Origin: Kitasatospora sp. A2-31
Lineage (GTDB): Bacteria > Actinomycetota > Actinomycetes > Streptomycetales > Streptomycetaceae
NCBI RefSeq assembly: GCF_022288725.1
Contig: NZ_JAKNTA010000004.1
Location: 209,697 to 273,696, forward strand
DNA: 64,000 nt
Reading direction: 5' to 3'
Shown: piece after piece, positions 25,824 through 34,848 of the stretch
How positions within the stretch are numbered: the stretch's first letter is position 1
Layout of the letters: each line of letters starts with the position of its first letter
Notes under the pieces: generated by a model
Told to the model about the DNA's origin: nothing
The model's database searches: none
The model's input: the letters and a program-made list of their open reading frames with translations, nothing else
Program-made: the position numbers and the translations under genes

Positions 25824-26234
25824 TCAGCGTCCCTTGGCGGCCTGCTCGGCGGCCTGCTTCTCCTGCTTCTCCTTGATCCGCACGGCCTCCTTGCGGACCT
25901 CGGCCTGGAGGGCGCGCTCCCGCTCCAGCCAGGACGGGTTCTCCTCCTTGAGCGCGTCGATCTGCGCGGTGGTGAGCGCCTCGGTGACGCCGCCGCGGGC
26001 CAGGCCGGAGACGGACACCCCGAGCTTGGCGGCGACCACCGGGCGCGGGTGCGGGCCGTTGCGGCGCAGGTCGGCGAGCCACGCCGGCGGCTCGGCCTGC
26101 AGGGCGTTCAGCTCCTCGCGGGAGACCACGCCCTCCTGGAACTCGGCGGGGGCGGCGTTGAGGTAGATGCCCAGTTTCTTGGCCGCCGTGGCCGGCTTCA
26201 TGGTCTGGGTGGTCTTCGGCTTGAGCGATGTCAT
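25824..26234 (-). CDS. DUF5997 family protein
   Basis: A 136-residue protein of a conserved actinobacterial family of unknown function. Seen: KPATAAKKLGIYLNAAPAEFQEGVVSREELNALQAEPPAWL (shown here in parts: KPATAAKKLGIYLN, then EFQEGVVSREELNAL), RRNGPHPRPVVAAKLGVSVSG, and a charged coiled helix at the C-terminus (REALQAE-like, rich in Glu, Lys and Gln) that could be a coiled coil. In Streptomyces genomes it is commonly divergent from a LysR-type effector-domain gene, as here (57-base spacer), so the two probably share regulation and function. Confidence 0.75.
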   Translation of the reverse strand: MTSLKPKTTQTMKPATAAKKLGIYLNAAPAEFQEGVVSREELNALQAEPPAWLADLRRNGPHPRPVVAAKLGVSVSGLARGGVTEALTTAQIDALKEENPSWLERERALQAEVRKEAVRIKEKQEKQAAEQAAKGR

Positions 26235-26291
26235 GGTCACCAGGGTAAGCGAGTGCGTGGCGTACCCGGTCACGGTCGGTAGCCTTGGTGC

Positions 26292-27167
26292 GTGACAGAG
26301 AGCGTGACAGAGATGCAGGCGAGCCCCTCGTTCCGGCTGGTGTACGTGCCCGGCGTGACGCCCGGTAAGTGGGTCCGGGTCTGGGAGGAGCGGCTTCCCG
26401 ACGTCCGGCTCGACCTGGTCGCGGTGCCGGTGGCGGAGGGCGAGCCGACGCTGCTGGGCGGCGGCGCGGACGCCGGCCTGGTCCGGCTCCCGGTCGACCG
26501 GGACAGCCTCAGCGCGATCCCCCTCTACACCGAGACCACCGTGGTCGTCTTCCCCAAGGACCACTGGCTGGCGGCGGCCGACGAGGTGCCGGTGGCGGAC
26601 CTCGCCCACGAGGTCGTCTTCCACCCGCAGGACGACGCCCTCGGCTGGGGGGCCGACCTGCCCGGGCGCCCCGCTTTCGAGCGCCCGGCCACGACGGCGG
26701 ACGCCGTCGAGCTGGTCGCGGCGAACGTCGGGGTCCTGCTCGTCCCGCAGTCGCTGGCCCGGCTGCACCACCGCCGCGACCTCACCTACCGCCCGGTCCC
26801 GGACGCTCCGCAGTCCCAGGTGGCCCTCTCCTGGCCCCAGGACCGGACCACGGACCTGGTCGAGGAGTTCATCGGCATCGTCCGTGGCCGGACGGTGAAC
26901 AGCTCGCGCGGGCGCGGCCAGTCGGCCCCCGCCGAGCAGCCGAAGCAGCAGCCCCGAGGCGGCACGGGCAAGCCGGCGGGCGGCAAGGCGGCGGGCGGGT
27001 CGGCCGGGGCGAAGGCGGCGGGCGGCCGTTCGGGCGGCGGGAGGACCGGCGGCGCCCGGTCTGGCGGGGGCAAGGCCGGCGGAGGCAAGGCCGGCGGAGG
27101 CAGGACCGGTACCGGACGCTCCGGGGGAGCCAAGCCGGGCGCCCGCCGGGGCCGCCCCGGCAGGTAG
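26292..27167 (+). CDS. LysR-type substrate-binding domain protein without HTH, with basic Gly-rich tail
   Basis: 291 residues. Residues about 10-205 form a LysR-type periplasmic-binding-like effector domain (FRLVYVPGVTPGKWVRVWEE, VVVFPKDHWLAAADEVPVAD, VAANVGVLLVPQSLARLHHR). No DNA-binding helix-turn-helix precedes it; the start GTG 26292 leaves no room. Residues about 210-291 are a low-complexity tail of Gly, Lys, Arg, Ala (GGKAGGGKAGGGRTGTGRSGG), strongly basic and possibly nucleic-acid binding. It is divergent from the DUF5997 gene. Calling it a regulator is inference; it may be a sensor that acts with another protein. Confidence 0.75.
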   Translation: MTESVTEMQASPSFRLVYVPGVTPGKWVRVWEERLPDVRLDLVAVPVAEGEPTLLGGGADAGLVRLPVDRDSLSAIPLYTETTVVVFPKDHWLAAADEVPVADLAHEVVFHPQDDALGWGADLPGRPAFERPATTADAVELVAANVGVLLVPQSLARLHHRRDLTYRPVPDAPQSQVALSWPQDRTTDLVEEFIGIVRGRTVNSSRGRGQSAPAEQPKQQPRGGTGKPAGGKAAGGSAGAKAAGGRSGGGRTGGARSGGGKAGGGKAGGGRTGTGRSGGAKPGARRGRPGR

Positions 27168-27363
27168 CGCCCGCCGGGGTCGGTAGCGGCCGTTCGGGCT
27201 GGTAGCACGTTCCCCGGCCGGGACTCCGGCCCGTCCGCCGCGCCGTTCCCAGGAAGCTCCCAGGAAAGATCAACCGGACGGCAACCGAACAGGCGTTCCC
27301 TGCTGTCATCCAGTGAGACCGGGCACACGGGCCCGGACGGCACAGGAACCGGGCGCGAACGCG

Positions 27364-28560
27364 ATGAATCTGACTGGCACTCCCTTCCTCGTCCTCACCG
27401 TCGTCCTCTTCGGGGCGTCGATAGCGCTGGCCATGGCCCAATGGCTGGGCAGAGGAGCCTTGTTCGGGCCGGCGCGGACGGCGGAAGGGCGGCGCACGCC
27501 GCTGCGCGTGCTCTCCTACCTCGGCACCGTGCTGCTCTGCCAGTTCACCGCCGTGGCCATGGTCTTCGTGATCGTCAACAACGAGAACCAGCTCTACGAC
27601 AGCTGGGGCGACCTGCTGGGCACCTCCAGTCACGTCCGGGCGGTGCCGGTGCCGCCGAAGGACGAGGGCCTGGCCGGCGACCGGGGTGTCACCCCCGGTG
27701 GCCCGTCCGGTGGTCCGTCCGGCGGGCCGTCCGGGACCCCCGCGCCGAAGGTGGCGCAGGCCTTCCACGCGCCCGATTCGGACGCGGTGCCCAGGAGCGT
27801 CAAGCAGGCCGACCTCAAGGGCCGGCTCTCCGGCGTCGACGGCGAGGTCCTCGTCTGGACGCCGCCGCAGTACGACGACCCGGCCTACAAGGACAAGACC
27901 TTCCCGGTGGTCGAACTGCTCGTGGGCTTCCCCGGATCCTCCAGCGCCTGGTTCGGCGACACCATGAACGCGACCGGGCAGCTCGAACCGCTCATGAAGT
28001 CCGGTCAGGTGACGCCGTTCATCCTGGTCGCACCGCGGGTCACCCTCCTCGGCGGCACCGACACCGGCTGCGCCGACGTCCCGGGCAAGGTCAACGCCGA
28101 GACCTGGCTCTCGCGGGACGTCCCGCAGATGGTCGTGGACAACTTCCGGGCGGACGCCACGGCGGACCGCTGGGCCCTGTCGGGCTACTCCGCCGGCGCC
28201 CACTGCGCCCTGCGCCTGGCACTCGCGCACCCGAACCGGTACCGCGCCGCGATCAGCATGTCCGGGTACAACAATCCGGCGGGCGAGCCGTCCTCGCTGA
28301 CCGCCAAGGACCCGAAGCTGCGCGAGAGCGCCAACCCGCTCCACATCCTCACCCACGCCCCGACGCCGCCGAACGTCGCCCTCTACCTGACCGGCAAGCG
28401 GGGTGACGGACTGGAGGACGCGACGGCCCTCCAGCAGGCCGCGAAGAGTCCGACCACCGTGACGCCGTTCGAGACCACCGGCCCGCACCTGACGTCGACG
28501 TGGAAGCCGCTGGTCGTCCCGACCTTCACGTGGCTGACCGGAATCATCCCGCCCCGTTGA
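27364..28560 (+). CDS. Membrane-anchored esterase (esterase D / antigen 85-like fold)
   Basis: A 398-residue alpha/beta-hydrolase of the putative-esterase family (PF00756 type). Two N-terminal hydrophobic segments (about 1-25 and 50-75, LSYLGTVLLCQFTAVAMVFV) anchor it, and a linker with a repeated GGPS motif follows. The catalytic part has SGYSAGAHCALRLALAHP (nucleophile Ser near residue 280), FPGSSSAWF as oxyanion region and a C-terminal His in TTGPHLTSTWKP. Relatives include antigen 85 mycolyltransferase-fold enzymes and secreted esterases. The substrate is unknown. ATG 27364 was chosen; an upstream GTG at 27313 is possible. Confidence 0.8.
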   Translation: MNLTGTPFLVLTVVLFGASIALAMAQWLGRGALFGPARTAEGRRTPLRVLSYLGTVLLCQFTAVAMVFVIVNNENQLYDSWGDLLGTSSHVRAVPVPPKDEGLAGDRGVTPGGPSGGPSGGPSGTPAPKVAQAFHAPDSDAVPRSVKQADLKGRLSGVDGEVLVWTPPQYDDPAYKDKTFPVVELLVGFPGSSSAWFGDTMNATGQLEPLMKSGQVTPFILVAPRVTLLGGTDTGCADVPGKVNAETWLSRDVPQMVVDNFRADATADRWALSGYSAGAHCALRLALAHPNRYRAAISMSGYNNPAGEPSSLTAKDPKLRESANPLHILTHAPTPPNVALYLTGKRGDGLEDATALQQAAKSPTTVTPFETTGPHLTSTWKPLVVPTFTWLTGIIPPR

Positions 28561-28653
28561 CCGCGGCGGCGGGTCACCCTTCTGACGGTCCGTCCGGCAG
28601 TCCTCCGACAGTCCTCCGACAACCCGCTGACGACCCTTTGGCGACCCTTTGAC

Positions 28654-28682
28654 GGCCCGGCCGGAGACCCTCCGGCCGGGCC
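28654..28682 (+). terminator. Terminator after the esterase gene
   Basis: A 12-bp perfect stem (28654-28665 and 28671-28682) with a 5-base loop, about 95 bases after the esterase stop, followed by a C/T-rich run. Confidence 0.75.
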
Positions 28683-28780
28683 CTCCCCTTGGGCGGATCG
28701 GAGGGCGGGCGGCCCGGCCGTGACCCGTTCGTCGGCCCCCGCCCGCCCCTGCGCTCAAGGAGCACGGCTGCTCCGGTGGA

Positions 28781-28917
28781 TACGCCGGGGGGTATACCGG
28801 CCAGGTATGGGGTCCGGAGCGCGGGCCGGTGGGCCGGCATCCGCAGGCGAACGGGTTGCGATGCATACCCCTGGGGGGTATAAAGAACTCACTCGAGGCA
28901 ATACCCCCAGGGGGTAT
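28781..28917 (+). promoter_or_regulatory. Three CsoR-type copper operators upstream of copZ
   Basis: Sites of the form TACCCC-CGGGG-GTA bound by the Cu(I)-sensing repressor CsoR: a degenerate copy at 28781-28796 (TACGCCGGGGGGTATA), a near-perfect copy at 28865-28881 (ATACCCCTGGGGGGTAT) and a perfect palindrome at 28901-28917 (ATACCCCCAGGGGGTAT). The latter two are 36 bases apart. Derepression by copper would turn on copZ. No csoR gene is in the window. Confidence 0.88.
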
Positions 28918-28959
28918 GTGCCCAAAGTTCGGAACCAGTCACCCCGTACGGAGGAAACC

Positions 28960-29235
28960 ATGTCCTGCTGCTCCAGCAACGGCACCTGCTCCACCACCGC
29001 CACCGTCGAGCCCGCCCCTGCCGCCGTCACCGCCGTCTACGCCGTGGCCGGGATGACCTGCGGCCACTGTGAGCAGGCTGTCGGCAAGGCCGTCGCCGGG
29101 CTGCCGGGCGTCACCGCCGTCTCGGTCGACGTCCGGGGCGGCCTGGTGACCGTCTCCGCGGAGGCGGAGCTCGATGAGGCGGCCCTGCGTGCCGCGATCG
29201 ACGACGCCGGCTACGAGCTGACCGGCCGCGCCTGA
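28960..29235 (+). CDS. copZ: Copper chaperone CopZ-like (HMA domain)
   Basis: A 91-residue metallochaperone. A Cys-rich N-terminus ([13 protein letters not shown]) precedes a single heavy-metal-associated domain with the Cu(I)-binding motif GMTCGHC near residue 31, and the ferredoxin-like fold up to [11 protein letters not shown]. It would carry Cu(I) in the cytoplasm and hand it to the ATPase encoded next. The N-terminal CC and C residues could bind extra copper, a feature of actinomycete homologues. ATG 28960 has CGGAGG upstream. It lies downstream of three CsoR boxes. Confidence 0.92.
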   Translation: MSCCSSNGTCSTTATVEPAPAAVTAVYAVAGMTCGHCEQAVGKAVAGLPGVTAVSVDVRGGLVTVSAEAELDEAALRAAIDDAGYELTGRA

Positions 29236-29260
29236 CCGCCCCGACCCGCTCCGGGTCCGG

Positions 29261-29274
29261 TACCCCCGGGGGGT
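29261..29274 (+). promoter_or_regulatory. Fourth CsoR-type operator, between copZ and copA
   Basis: TACCCCCGGGGGGT in the 130-base copZ-copA gap. It suggests that copA also has its own copper-controlled promoter. Confidence 0.7.
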
Positions 29275-29365
29275 TTGCCGGGCGGAGGCCGGCCGGGCGA
29301 CCCTCCCCGCCTACGCTCCCGCCCGCACCCCCGACCCGTCGCACGACCACTCACGAGGAGTTCAG

Positions 29366-31639
29366 ATGACCACGCAGGCGCCCGCCTCCACCGAGGTGGA
29401 ACTCCGGATCGGCGGCATGACCTGTGCGTCGTGCGCCGCCCGGATCGAGAAGCGGCTCAACCGGATGGACGGCGTGACCGCCACCGTCAACTACGCCACC
29501 GAGAAGGCGAAGGCGGTCGTCGCGGGCGGTGTCGGGGCCGCGGAGCTGATCGCCGCCGTCGAGGCCGCCGGCTACACCGCCGTCCCCCGCCCGGAGGCCG
29601 CGGAGCCGGCCGGGGCCCCGACCGCCGGGGCCCCGACCGCCGGCACGCCGGACGGCGGCGGGCCGGACGATCTGGCGCCGCTGCGGCAACGCCTGATCAC
29701 CGCGCTCGTGCTGGCCGTCCCCGTGGTCGCGATGGCGATGGTGCCGGCGCTGCAGTTCACGAACTGGCAGTGGCTCTCGCTCACCCTGGCCGCGCCGGTG
29801 GTCACCTACGCCGCCTGGCCGTTCCACCGGGCCGCCTGGACCAACGCCCGGCACGGCGCGGCGACCATGGACACCCTGGTCTCGCTCGGCACCGGCGCCG
29901 CGTTCCTCTGGTCGCTCTGGGCGCTGTTCTTCGGCCACGCCGGGATGCCGGGGATGCGGCACGGGTTCGAGCTGACCATCGCCCGCGGCGACGGCTCGTC
30001 CGACATCTACCTGGAGGCCGCGGCCGGCGTCACCGCGTTCATCCTGGCCGGCCGCTATTTCGAGGCCCGCTCCAAGCGCAGCGCGGGTGCCGCTCTCAAG
30101 GCGCTGCTGGAACTCGGCGCCAAGGACGTCACCGTGCTGCGGGACGGCGCCGAGGTCCGCATCCCGACCGCCGAGCTGGCCGTCGGTGAGCGGTTCGTGG
30201 TGCGTCCCGGCGAGAAGATCGCCACGGACGGCACGGTGGTCGAGGGCGCCTCGGCCGTGGACGCCTCGATGCTGACCGGCGAGTCCGTCCCGGTCGAGGT
30301 CGCGGTGGGCGACGCCGTCACCGGTGCCACCGTGAACGCCGGCGGCCGGCTGGTGGTCGCGGCCACCCGGGTCGGCGCCGACACCCAGCTCGCCCGGATG
30401 GCCCAGCTGGTGGAGGACGCCCAGAACGGCAAGGCCGCCGCCCAGCGCCTCGCCGACCGCATCTCCGCCGTGTTCGTGCCGATCGTGATCGCCCTGGCCC
30501 TGGCCACCCTCGGCTACTGGCTCGTCACCGGCGAGGGCTGGACGGCCGCCCTCACCGCGGCCGTGGCCGTGCTGATCATCGCCTGCCCGTGCGCCCTCGG
30601 CCTGGCCACCCCGACCGCGCTGATGGTCGGCACCGGGCGCGGCGCCCAGCTCGGCGTCCTGATCAAGGGCCCCGAAGTCCTCGAGCAGACCCGCCGCGTC
30701 GACACCGTTGTCCTCGACAAGACCGGCACCGTCACCACGGGCCGGATGACCCTGCTCGCCGTCCGCACCGCCGAGGGCGTCACCGAGCACGAGGCGCTGC
30801 GGCTGGCCGGCGCGCTGGAGCACGCCTCCGAACACCCCATCGCCGCCGCCATCTCCGCTGCCGCCGTCGAGCGCACCGGCACCCTGCCCCCTGTCGAGGG
30901 CTTCGAGAACGTGCCCGGCCTCGGCGTCCAAGGCGTGGTGGACGGCCACGCGGTGGTCGCCGGCCGCGAGGCACTGCTCGCCGACTGGGCGCAGTACCTG
31001 CCCGAGTCGCTCGCCGAGGCCAAGCGGGCCGCGGAGGCCGCCGGCCGGACCGCCGTCGCGGTCGGCTGGGACGGCGTAGCGCGTGCTGTCCTGGAGGTCG
31101 CCGACGCCGTCAAGGAGACCAGCGCCGAGGCCATCGCCCAACTGCGAAAGCTCGGTCTGCGGCCGGTGCTGCTCACCGGCGACAACACCGTCGTGGCCGA
31201 GGCGGTCGCCGCCGAGGTCGGCATCGCCCCGGAGGACGTGATCGCCGAGGTGCTGCCCGAGCAGAAGGTCGACGCCGTCCGGCGGCTGCAGGCCCAGGGC
31301 CGGGTCGTCGCGATGGTCGGCGACGGCGTCAACGACGCGGCCGCACTCGCCCAGGCCGACCTCGGCCTGGCCATGGGCACCGGCACCGACGCCGCCATCG
31401 AGGCCGGCGACCTCACCCTCGTCCGCGGCGACCTGCGCGCCGCCGCCGACGCCATCCGGCTCTCCCGCCGCACCCTCGCCACCATCAAGGGCAACCTCTT
31501 CTGGGCCTTCGGCTACAACGTCGCAGCGATCCCGCTCGCCGCCGCGGGCCTGCTCAACCCGATGATCGCCGGCGCGGCGATGGCCTTCTCCTCGGTCTTC
31601 GTGGTGGGCAACAGCCTCCGGCTCCGGACCTTCCGCTGA
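29366..31639 (+). CDS. copA: Copper-translocating P1B-type ATPase
   Basis: A 757-residue inner-membrane pump that exports Cu(I) using ATP. Seen in order: HMA domain with GMTCASC near residue 16, a Pro/Gly/Ala linker, paired N-terminal membrane helices, the actuator motif SMLTGES near 300, the metal site [12 protein letters not shown] near 404 (CPC), the phosphorylation motif [10 protein letters not shown] near 451, the P1B-specific SEHPIA near 489, and the hinge [12 protein letters not shown] near 652. All key residues are present. With copZ and the CsoR sites it forms a copper-resistance unit. Confidence 0.95.
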   Translation: MTTQAPASTEVELRIGGMTCASCAARIEKRLNRMDGVTATVNYATEKAKAVVAGGVGAAELIAAVEAAGYTAVPRPEAAEPAGAPTAGAPTAGTPDGGGPDDLAPLRQRLITALVLAVPVVAMAMVPALQFTNWQWLSLTLAAPVVTYAAWPFHRAAWTNARHGAATMDTLVSLGTGAAFLWSLWALFFGHAGMPGMRHGFELTIARGDGSSDIYLEAAAGVTAFILAGRYFEARSKRSAGAALKALLELGAKDVTVLRDGAEVRIPTAELAVGERFVVRPGEKIATDGTVVEGASAVDASMLTGESVPVEVAVGDAVTGATVNAGGRLVVAATRVGADTQLARMAQLVEDAQNGKAAAQRLADRISAVFVPIVIALALATLGYWLVTGEGWTAALTAAVAVLIIACPCALGLATPTALMVGTGRGAQLGVLIKGPEVLEQTRRVDTVVLDKTGTVTTGRMTLLAVRTAEGVTEHEALRLAGALEHASEHPIAAAISAAAVERTGTLPPVEGFENVPGLGVQGVVDGHAVVAGREALLADWAQYLPESLAEAKRAAEAAGRTAVAVGWDGVARAVLEVADAVKETSAEAIAQLRKLGLRPVLLTGDNTVVAEAVAAEVGIAPEDVIAEVLPEQKVDAVRRLQAQGRVVAMVGDGVNDAAALAQADLGLAMGTGTDAAIEAGDLTLVRGDLRAAADAIRLSRRTLATIKGNLFWAFGYNVAAIPLAAAGLLNPMIAGAAMAFSSVFVVGNSLRLRTFR

Positions 31640-31654
31640 CGCCTGCGGTCCCCG

Positions 31655-31694
31655 GCCGGCCGCCCCTCACTCGTTCGGGTGAGGGGCGGCCGGC
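31655..31694 (+). terminator. Terminator after copA
   Basis: A 16-bp perfect stem (31655-31670 and 31679-31694) with an 8-base loop, 16 bases after the copA stop. Confidence 0.82.
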
Positions 31695-31767
31695 ATCTCC
31701 GGCGGCGGGCCGCGCGGTGGCTAGCGTCGGCGGAAAGCCCGCAGCCGTACCGAGGAGACGCACCGTC

Positions 31768-32286
31768 GTGAGCACTGAACAGACCCGCAGGATCGTCCTG
31801 GTCCGGCACGCCAAGGCCGAGTGGTCGGACGGCGACGACCACGACCGCCCGCTGGCCGACCGGGGGCGCAAGGACGCCCCGGCCGCCGGCCGGTGGCTGG
31901 CCGGCGCGGGCATCACACCGGACCTCGCCGTGGTCTCCACGGCGGTGCGCACCCGGGAGACCTGGGGGCTGATCTTCGCCGAACTGCCCACGCGGCCCCG
32001 GACCGTCTACGAGGAGCGTGTCTACGAGGCGAGCCTCGGCGAGCTGATCGCGTTGCTCAACGAAGTCCCGGACGAGGTGGCGGACCTGGTGGTGGTCGGC
32101 CACAACCCTGGGATGCACGCCCTGGCCGACGCGCTCGCCGGCGAGGCCGACGGCGACCTGCTGGCCCGGATGAACCGCTCCGGGTTCCCGACCGCCGCCG
32201 TCGCCGTGCTCACCTTCACCGGCTCCTGGAAGAGCGTCGAGCACGGAGTCGCCGGGCTGGCCGCGTTCTGGGCACCGCACGCCTGA
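31768..32286 (+). CDS. sixA: Phosphohistidine phosphatase SixA-like
   Basis: A 172-residue histidine-phosphatase-superfamily enzyme. The catalytic RH motif is in IVLVRHAKAEW near residue 12, the conserved downstream Arg in STAVRTRETW, and the second His in VVGHNPGMHALADAL. SixA enzymes remove phosphate from histidine phosphotransfer proteins; in actinomycetes the physiological partner is not established. Start GTG 31768 has GAGGAG about 10 bases upstream. It is a monocistronic gene between strong intergenic gaps. Confidence 0.85.
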   Translation: MSTEQTRRIVLVRHAKAEWSDGDDHDRPLADRGRKDAPAAGRWLAGAGITPDLAVVSTAVRTRETWGLIFAELPTRPRTVYEERVYEASLGELIALLNEVPDEVADLVVVGHNPGMHALADALAGEADGDLLARMNRSGFPTAAVAVLTFTGSWKSVEHGVAGLAAFWAPHA

Positions 32287-32546
32287 CCAGCGCAGCGCGG
32301 GGCGGCCCGCCCCGCCGTGCCCTGTCGTGCCCCGCCCCGCCCCGCCCCGCGCGCTCCCGCCGTCGGCTACCGCACCGGCACGAGCAGATGCCGGCCGACC
32401 ACCGGGCGGGCCTTCGCCACCTGAGCGTCGGTGCCCGGGCGCCGAAGGCGGGCGGGCGCCGGGCGCGCGGCGGCCGACGCGGCCCGTGACCCGGCACGGG
32501 GCCAAATCGCTGGCCAGGGCCGACCGGCCGCTGGCATGCTGACCGG

Positions 32547-33323
32547 GTGGAGAGACCGGAGATCTGGCTGAGTTTCGCCCCGGAGCTGCACCTCTTCGTC
32601 GCTTCGCGGCGGCGGGCGGCCCCGACGGCCGTGCGGACGGACGGCGCCTCGACCCTCGGCCACCTGGTGCAGTCGCTCGGCGTCCCGCTGACCGAGGTCG
32701 GCAGCCTGCTGGCGGACGGGAGGCCGGTGGACGACGCGCACGTCCCCGGCCACGGCGAGCGGATCGCGGTGCACGGCGTCACCCGCCCGCAACCCTCCGC
32801 CGCCCCGCTGCGGTTCCTGCTCGACGTCCACCTCGGGACGCTGGCCCGCCGGCTGCGCCTGCTCGGCATCGACGCGGCCTACGAGAACCCGGACATCGGC
32901 GACGCCGCGCTCGCCGCCCGCTCGGCCGCCGAGCGGCGGGTGATGCTCTCCCGCGACCGAGGCCTGCTGCACCGCCGCGAGCTCTGGGCCGGCGCGTACG
33001 TCTACAGCCACCGGCCCGACGAGCAACTGCGGGACGTGCTCTCCCGGTTCGCGCCGCCGCTCGCTCCCTGGAGCCGCTGCACCACCTGCAACGGCACGCT
33101 GCGCAGCGTCGCCAAGACCTCGGTGCGCGACCAGCTCCGGGACGGTACCGAGCGCTCCTACGACGCCTTCGCGCAGTGCACCGCGTGCGGCCAGGCCTAC
33201 TGGCGCGGGGCCCACCACGCCAGCCTGGACGCCATCGTGGCCGACGCCGTGCGCGAGTTCGGCGGCGGGCGCCCCGTCGCCGAAGGGCCCGACGGTGCGG
33301 CCCGGACGGCGGCCGCCGGCTGA
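32547..33323 (+). CDS. Mut7-C RNase domain protein with ubiquitin-like N-terminus
   Basis: 258 residues. Residues about 5-80 match the Mut7-C-associated ubiquitin-like (ThiS-like) domain (TLGHLVQSLGVPLTEVGSLL, DGRPVDDAHVPGHGERI). Residues about 90-240 form the Mut7-C PIN-like nuclease: FLLDVHLGTLARRLRLLGID, VMLSRDRGLLHRREL, and a zinc-ribbon with CTTC near 177 and CTAC near 211. The family is thought to process RNA; the substrate is unknown. Start GTG 32547. The gene stands alone. Confidence 0.85.
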   Translation: MERPEIWLSFAPELHLFVASRRRAAPTAVRTDGASTLGHLVQSLGVPLTEVGSLLADGRPVDDAHVPGHGERIAVHGVTRPQPSAAPLRFLLDVHLGTLARRLRLLGIDAAYENPDIGDAALAARSAAERRVMLSRDRGLLHRRELWAGAYVYSHRPDEQLRDVLSRFAPPLAPWSRCTTCNGTLRSVAKTSVRDQLRDGTERSYDAFAQCTACGQAYWRGAHHASLDAIVADAVREFGGGRPVAEGPDGAARTAAAG

Positions 33324-33452
33324 TCCTGCCGCGGCGGCGGCCCGGCGGCGTCCCTTGACAGCCGGTGCGGCTGCTGGGTTACTGGGGCGTGCCCGCGCTG
33401 ACCGAATGATCGGTCGGGTTCGGGAGGGGTCGGCCACGACGGAGGAGGCGCC

Positions 33453-34793
33453 ATGAGCAGCAGACCGCCCGCCCCGGCGCGCCTGGGCGAGCCGCTGCCG
33501 GTGGAGCTGCTGGACGCCGGGGAGCGGATGACCGGCGAGGAGCTGCGCGCCCACCAGCTCGAGCGGCTGCGGGCCACCCTGCGCCACGCCTACGACCACG
33601 TCGAGCTCTACCGGCGGAAGTTCGACGCGGCCGGGGTCGGTCCCGAGGACTGCCGCACCCTCGCCGACCTCGCCCGCTTCCCGTTCACCACCAAGGCCGA
33701 CCTGCGCGACACCTACCCGTTCGGCATGTTCGCCGTCCCCATGGCCGACGTCCGGCGGATCCACGCCTCCAGCGGCACCACCGGGCGGCCGACCGTGGTG
33801 GGCTACACCGAGCACGACCTCTCGGTCTGGGCCGACGTGGTCGCCCGCTCGATCCGGGCGGCCGGCGGCCGGCCCGGCCACAAGGTCCACATCGCCTACG
33901 GGTACGGGCTGTTCACCGGCGGCCTGGGCGCGCACGCCGGCGCCGAGAGGGCCGGCTGTACGGTGATCCCCGCCTCCGGCGGCATGACGGCCCGCCAGGT
34001 GCAGCTGATCCGGGACTTCGGGCCCGAGGTCGTCATGGTCACCCCCTCCTACCTGCTCACGCTGCTGGACGAGTTCGAGAAGCAGGGCGTGGACCCGCGC
34101 ACCACCGCGCTGCAGGTCGGCATCCTCGGCGCCGAGCCGTGGACGGAGGAGATGCGCCGCGAGATCGAGGAGCGGACGGGCATCCACGCCGTCGACATCT
34201 ACGGACTCTCCGAGGTGATGGGCCCGGGCGTCGCCCAGGAGTGTGTGGAGACCAAGGACGGCCTGCACATCTGGGAGGACCACTTCTACCCGGAGGTGGT
34301 GGACCCGCTGACGGACGAGGTGCTGCCCGACGGGGACCGCGGCGAGATCGTCTTCACCTCGCTCACCAAGGAGGCGCTGCCGGTCATCCGCTACCGGACC
34401 CGTGACCTGACCCGGCTGCTGCCCGGCACCGCCCGCCCGGTCTTCCGGCGGATGGAGAAGGTCACCGGCCGCAGTGACGACCTGATCATCCTGCGCGGGG
34501 TGAACGTCTTCCCCACCCAGATCGAGGAGATCCTGCTCCGCGTCCCGGCCGTGGCGCCGCACTTCCAGCTCCGGCTCACCCGGCGGGGCCGGCTGGACCA
34601 CATGACGGTCCGGGTCGAGGCCCGCCCGGACACCGGGCCGGAGCAGCGCGCCGCCGCCGCGGCGGAGATCGTCGGGGCGGTCAAGGACGGCGTGGGCGTC
34701 ACCGTGGAGGTGGAGGTGCTCGACCCGTACACGCTGGAGCGCTCGGTGGGCAAGATCAAGCGGATCGCGGACCTGCGCGAGCAGGACGGGTAG
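33453..34793 (+). CDS. paaK: Phenylacetate-CoA ligase
   Basis: A 446-residue adenylate-forming ligase that converts phenylacetate, ATP and CoA to phenylacetyl-CoA. Seen: HASSGTTGRPTVVGYTEHD (P-loop), AYGYGLFTGGLGAHAGAE, DIYGLSEVMGPGVAQEC, RYRTRDLT and a C-terminal VGKIKRI with the catalytic-type Lys. Length fits the PaaK family. No other paa catabolic gene adjoins it. Adenylating ligases of this type are also used in secondary metabolism, but the orthodox role is likeliest. ATG 33453 is preceded by GGAGG. Confidence 0.9.
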   Translation: MSSRPPAPARLGEPLPVELLDAGERMTGEELRAHQLERLRATLRHAYDHVELYRRKFDAAGVGPEDCRTLADLARFPFTTKADLRDTYPFGMFAVPMADVRRIHASSGTTGRPTVVGYTEHDLSVWADVVARSIRAAGGRPGHKVHIAYGYGLFTGGLGAHAGAERAGCTVIPASGGMTARQVQLIRDFGPEVVMVTPSYLLTLLDEFEKQGVDPRTTALQVGILGAEPWTEEMRREIEERTGIHAVDIYGLSEVMGPGVAQECVETKDGLHIWEDHFYPEVVDPLTDEVLPDGDRGEIVFTSLTKEALPVIRYRTRDLTRLLPGTARPVFRRMEKVTGRSDDLIILRGVNVFPTQIEEILLRVPAVAPHFQLRLTRRGRLDHMTVRVEARPDTGPEQRAAAAAEIVGAVKDGVGVTVEVEVLDPYTLERSVGKIKRIADLREQDG

Positions 34794-34798
34794 CGGCC

Positions 34799-34832
34799 CG
34801 CGGTCCGGAGGGTGGGCTCCCCCCGGACCGCG
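34799..34832. terminator. Bidirectional terminator between paaK and the amidohydrolase gene
   Basis: A 10-bp perfect stem (34799-34808 and 34823-34832) between converging genes, with further pairing possible inside the 14-base loop. Confidence 0.7.
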
Positions 34833-34848
34833 AGCGTCGTCCGGGCGG

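Noticed and set aside
33453..34793. Start of a phenylacetate catabolic operon
   Set aside because: No paaABCDE or related gene follows; a strong terminator and a convergent amidohydrolase gene come next.
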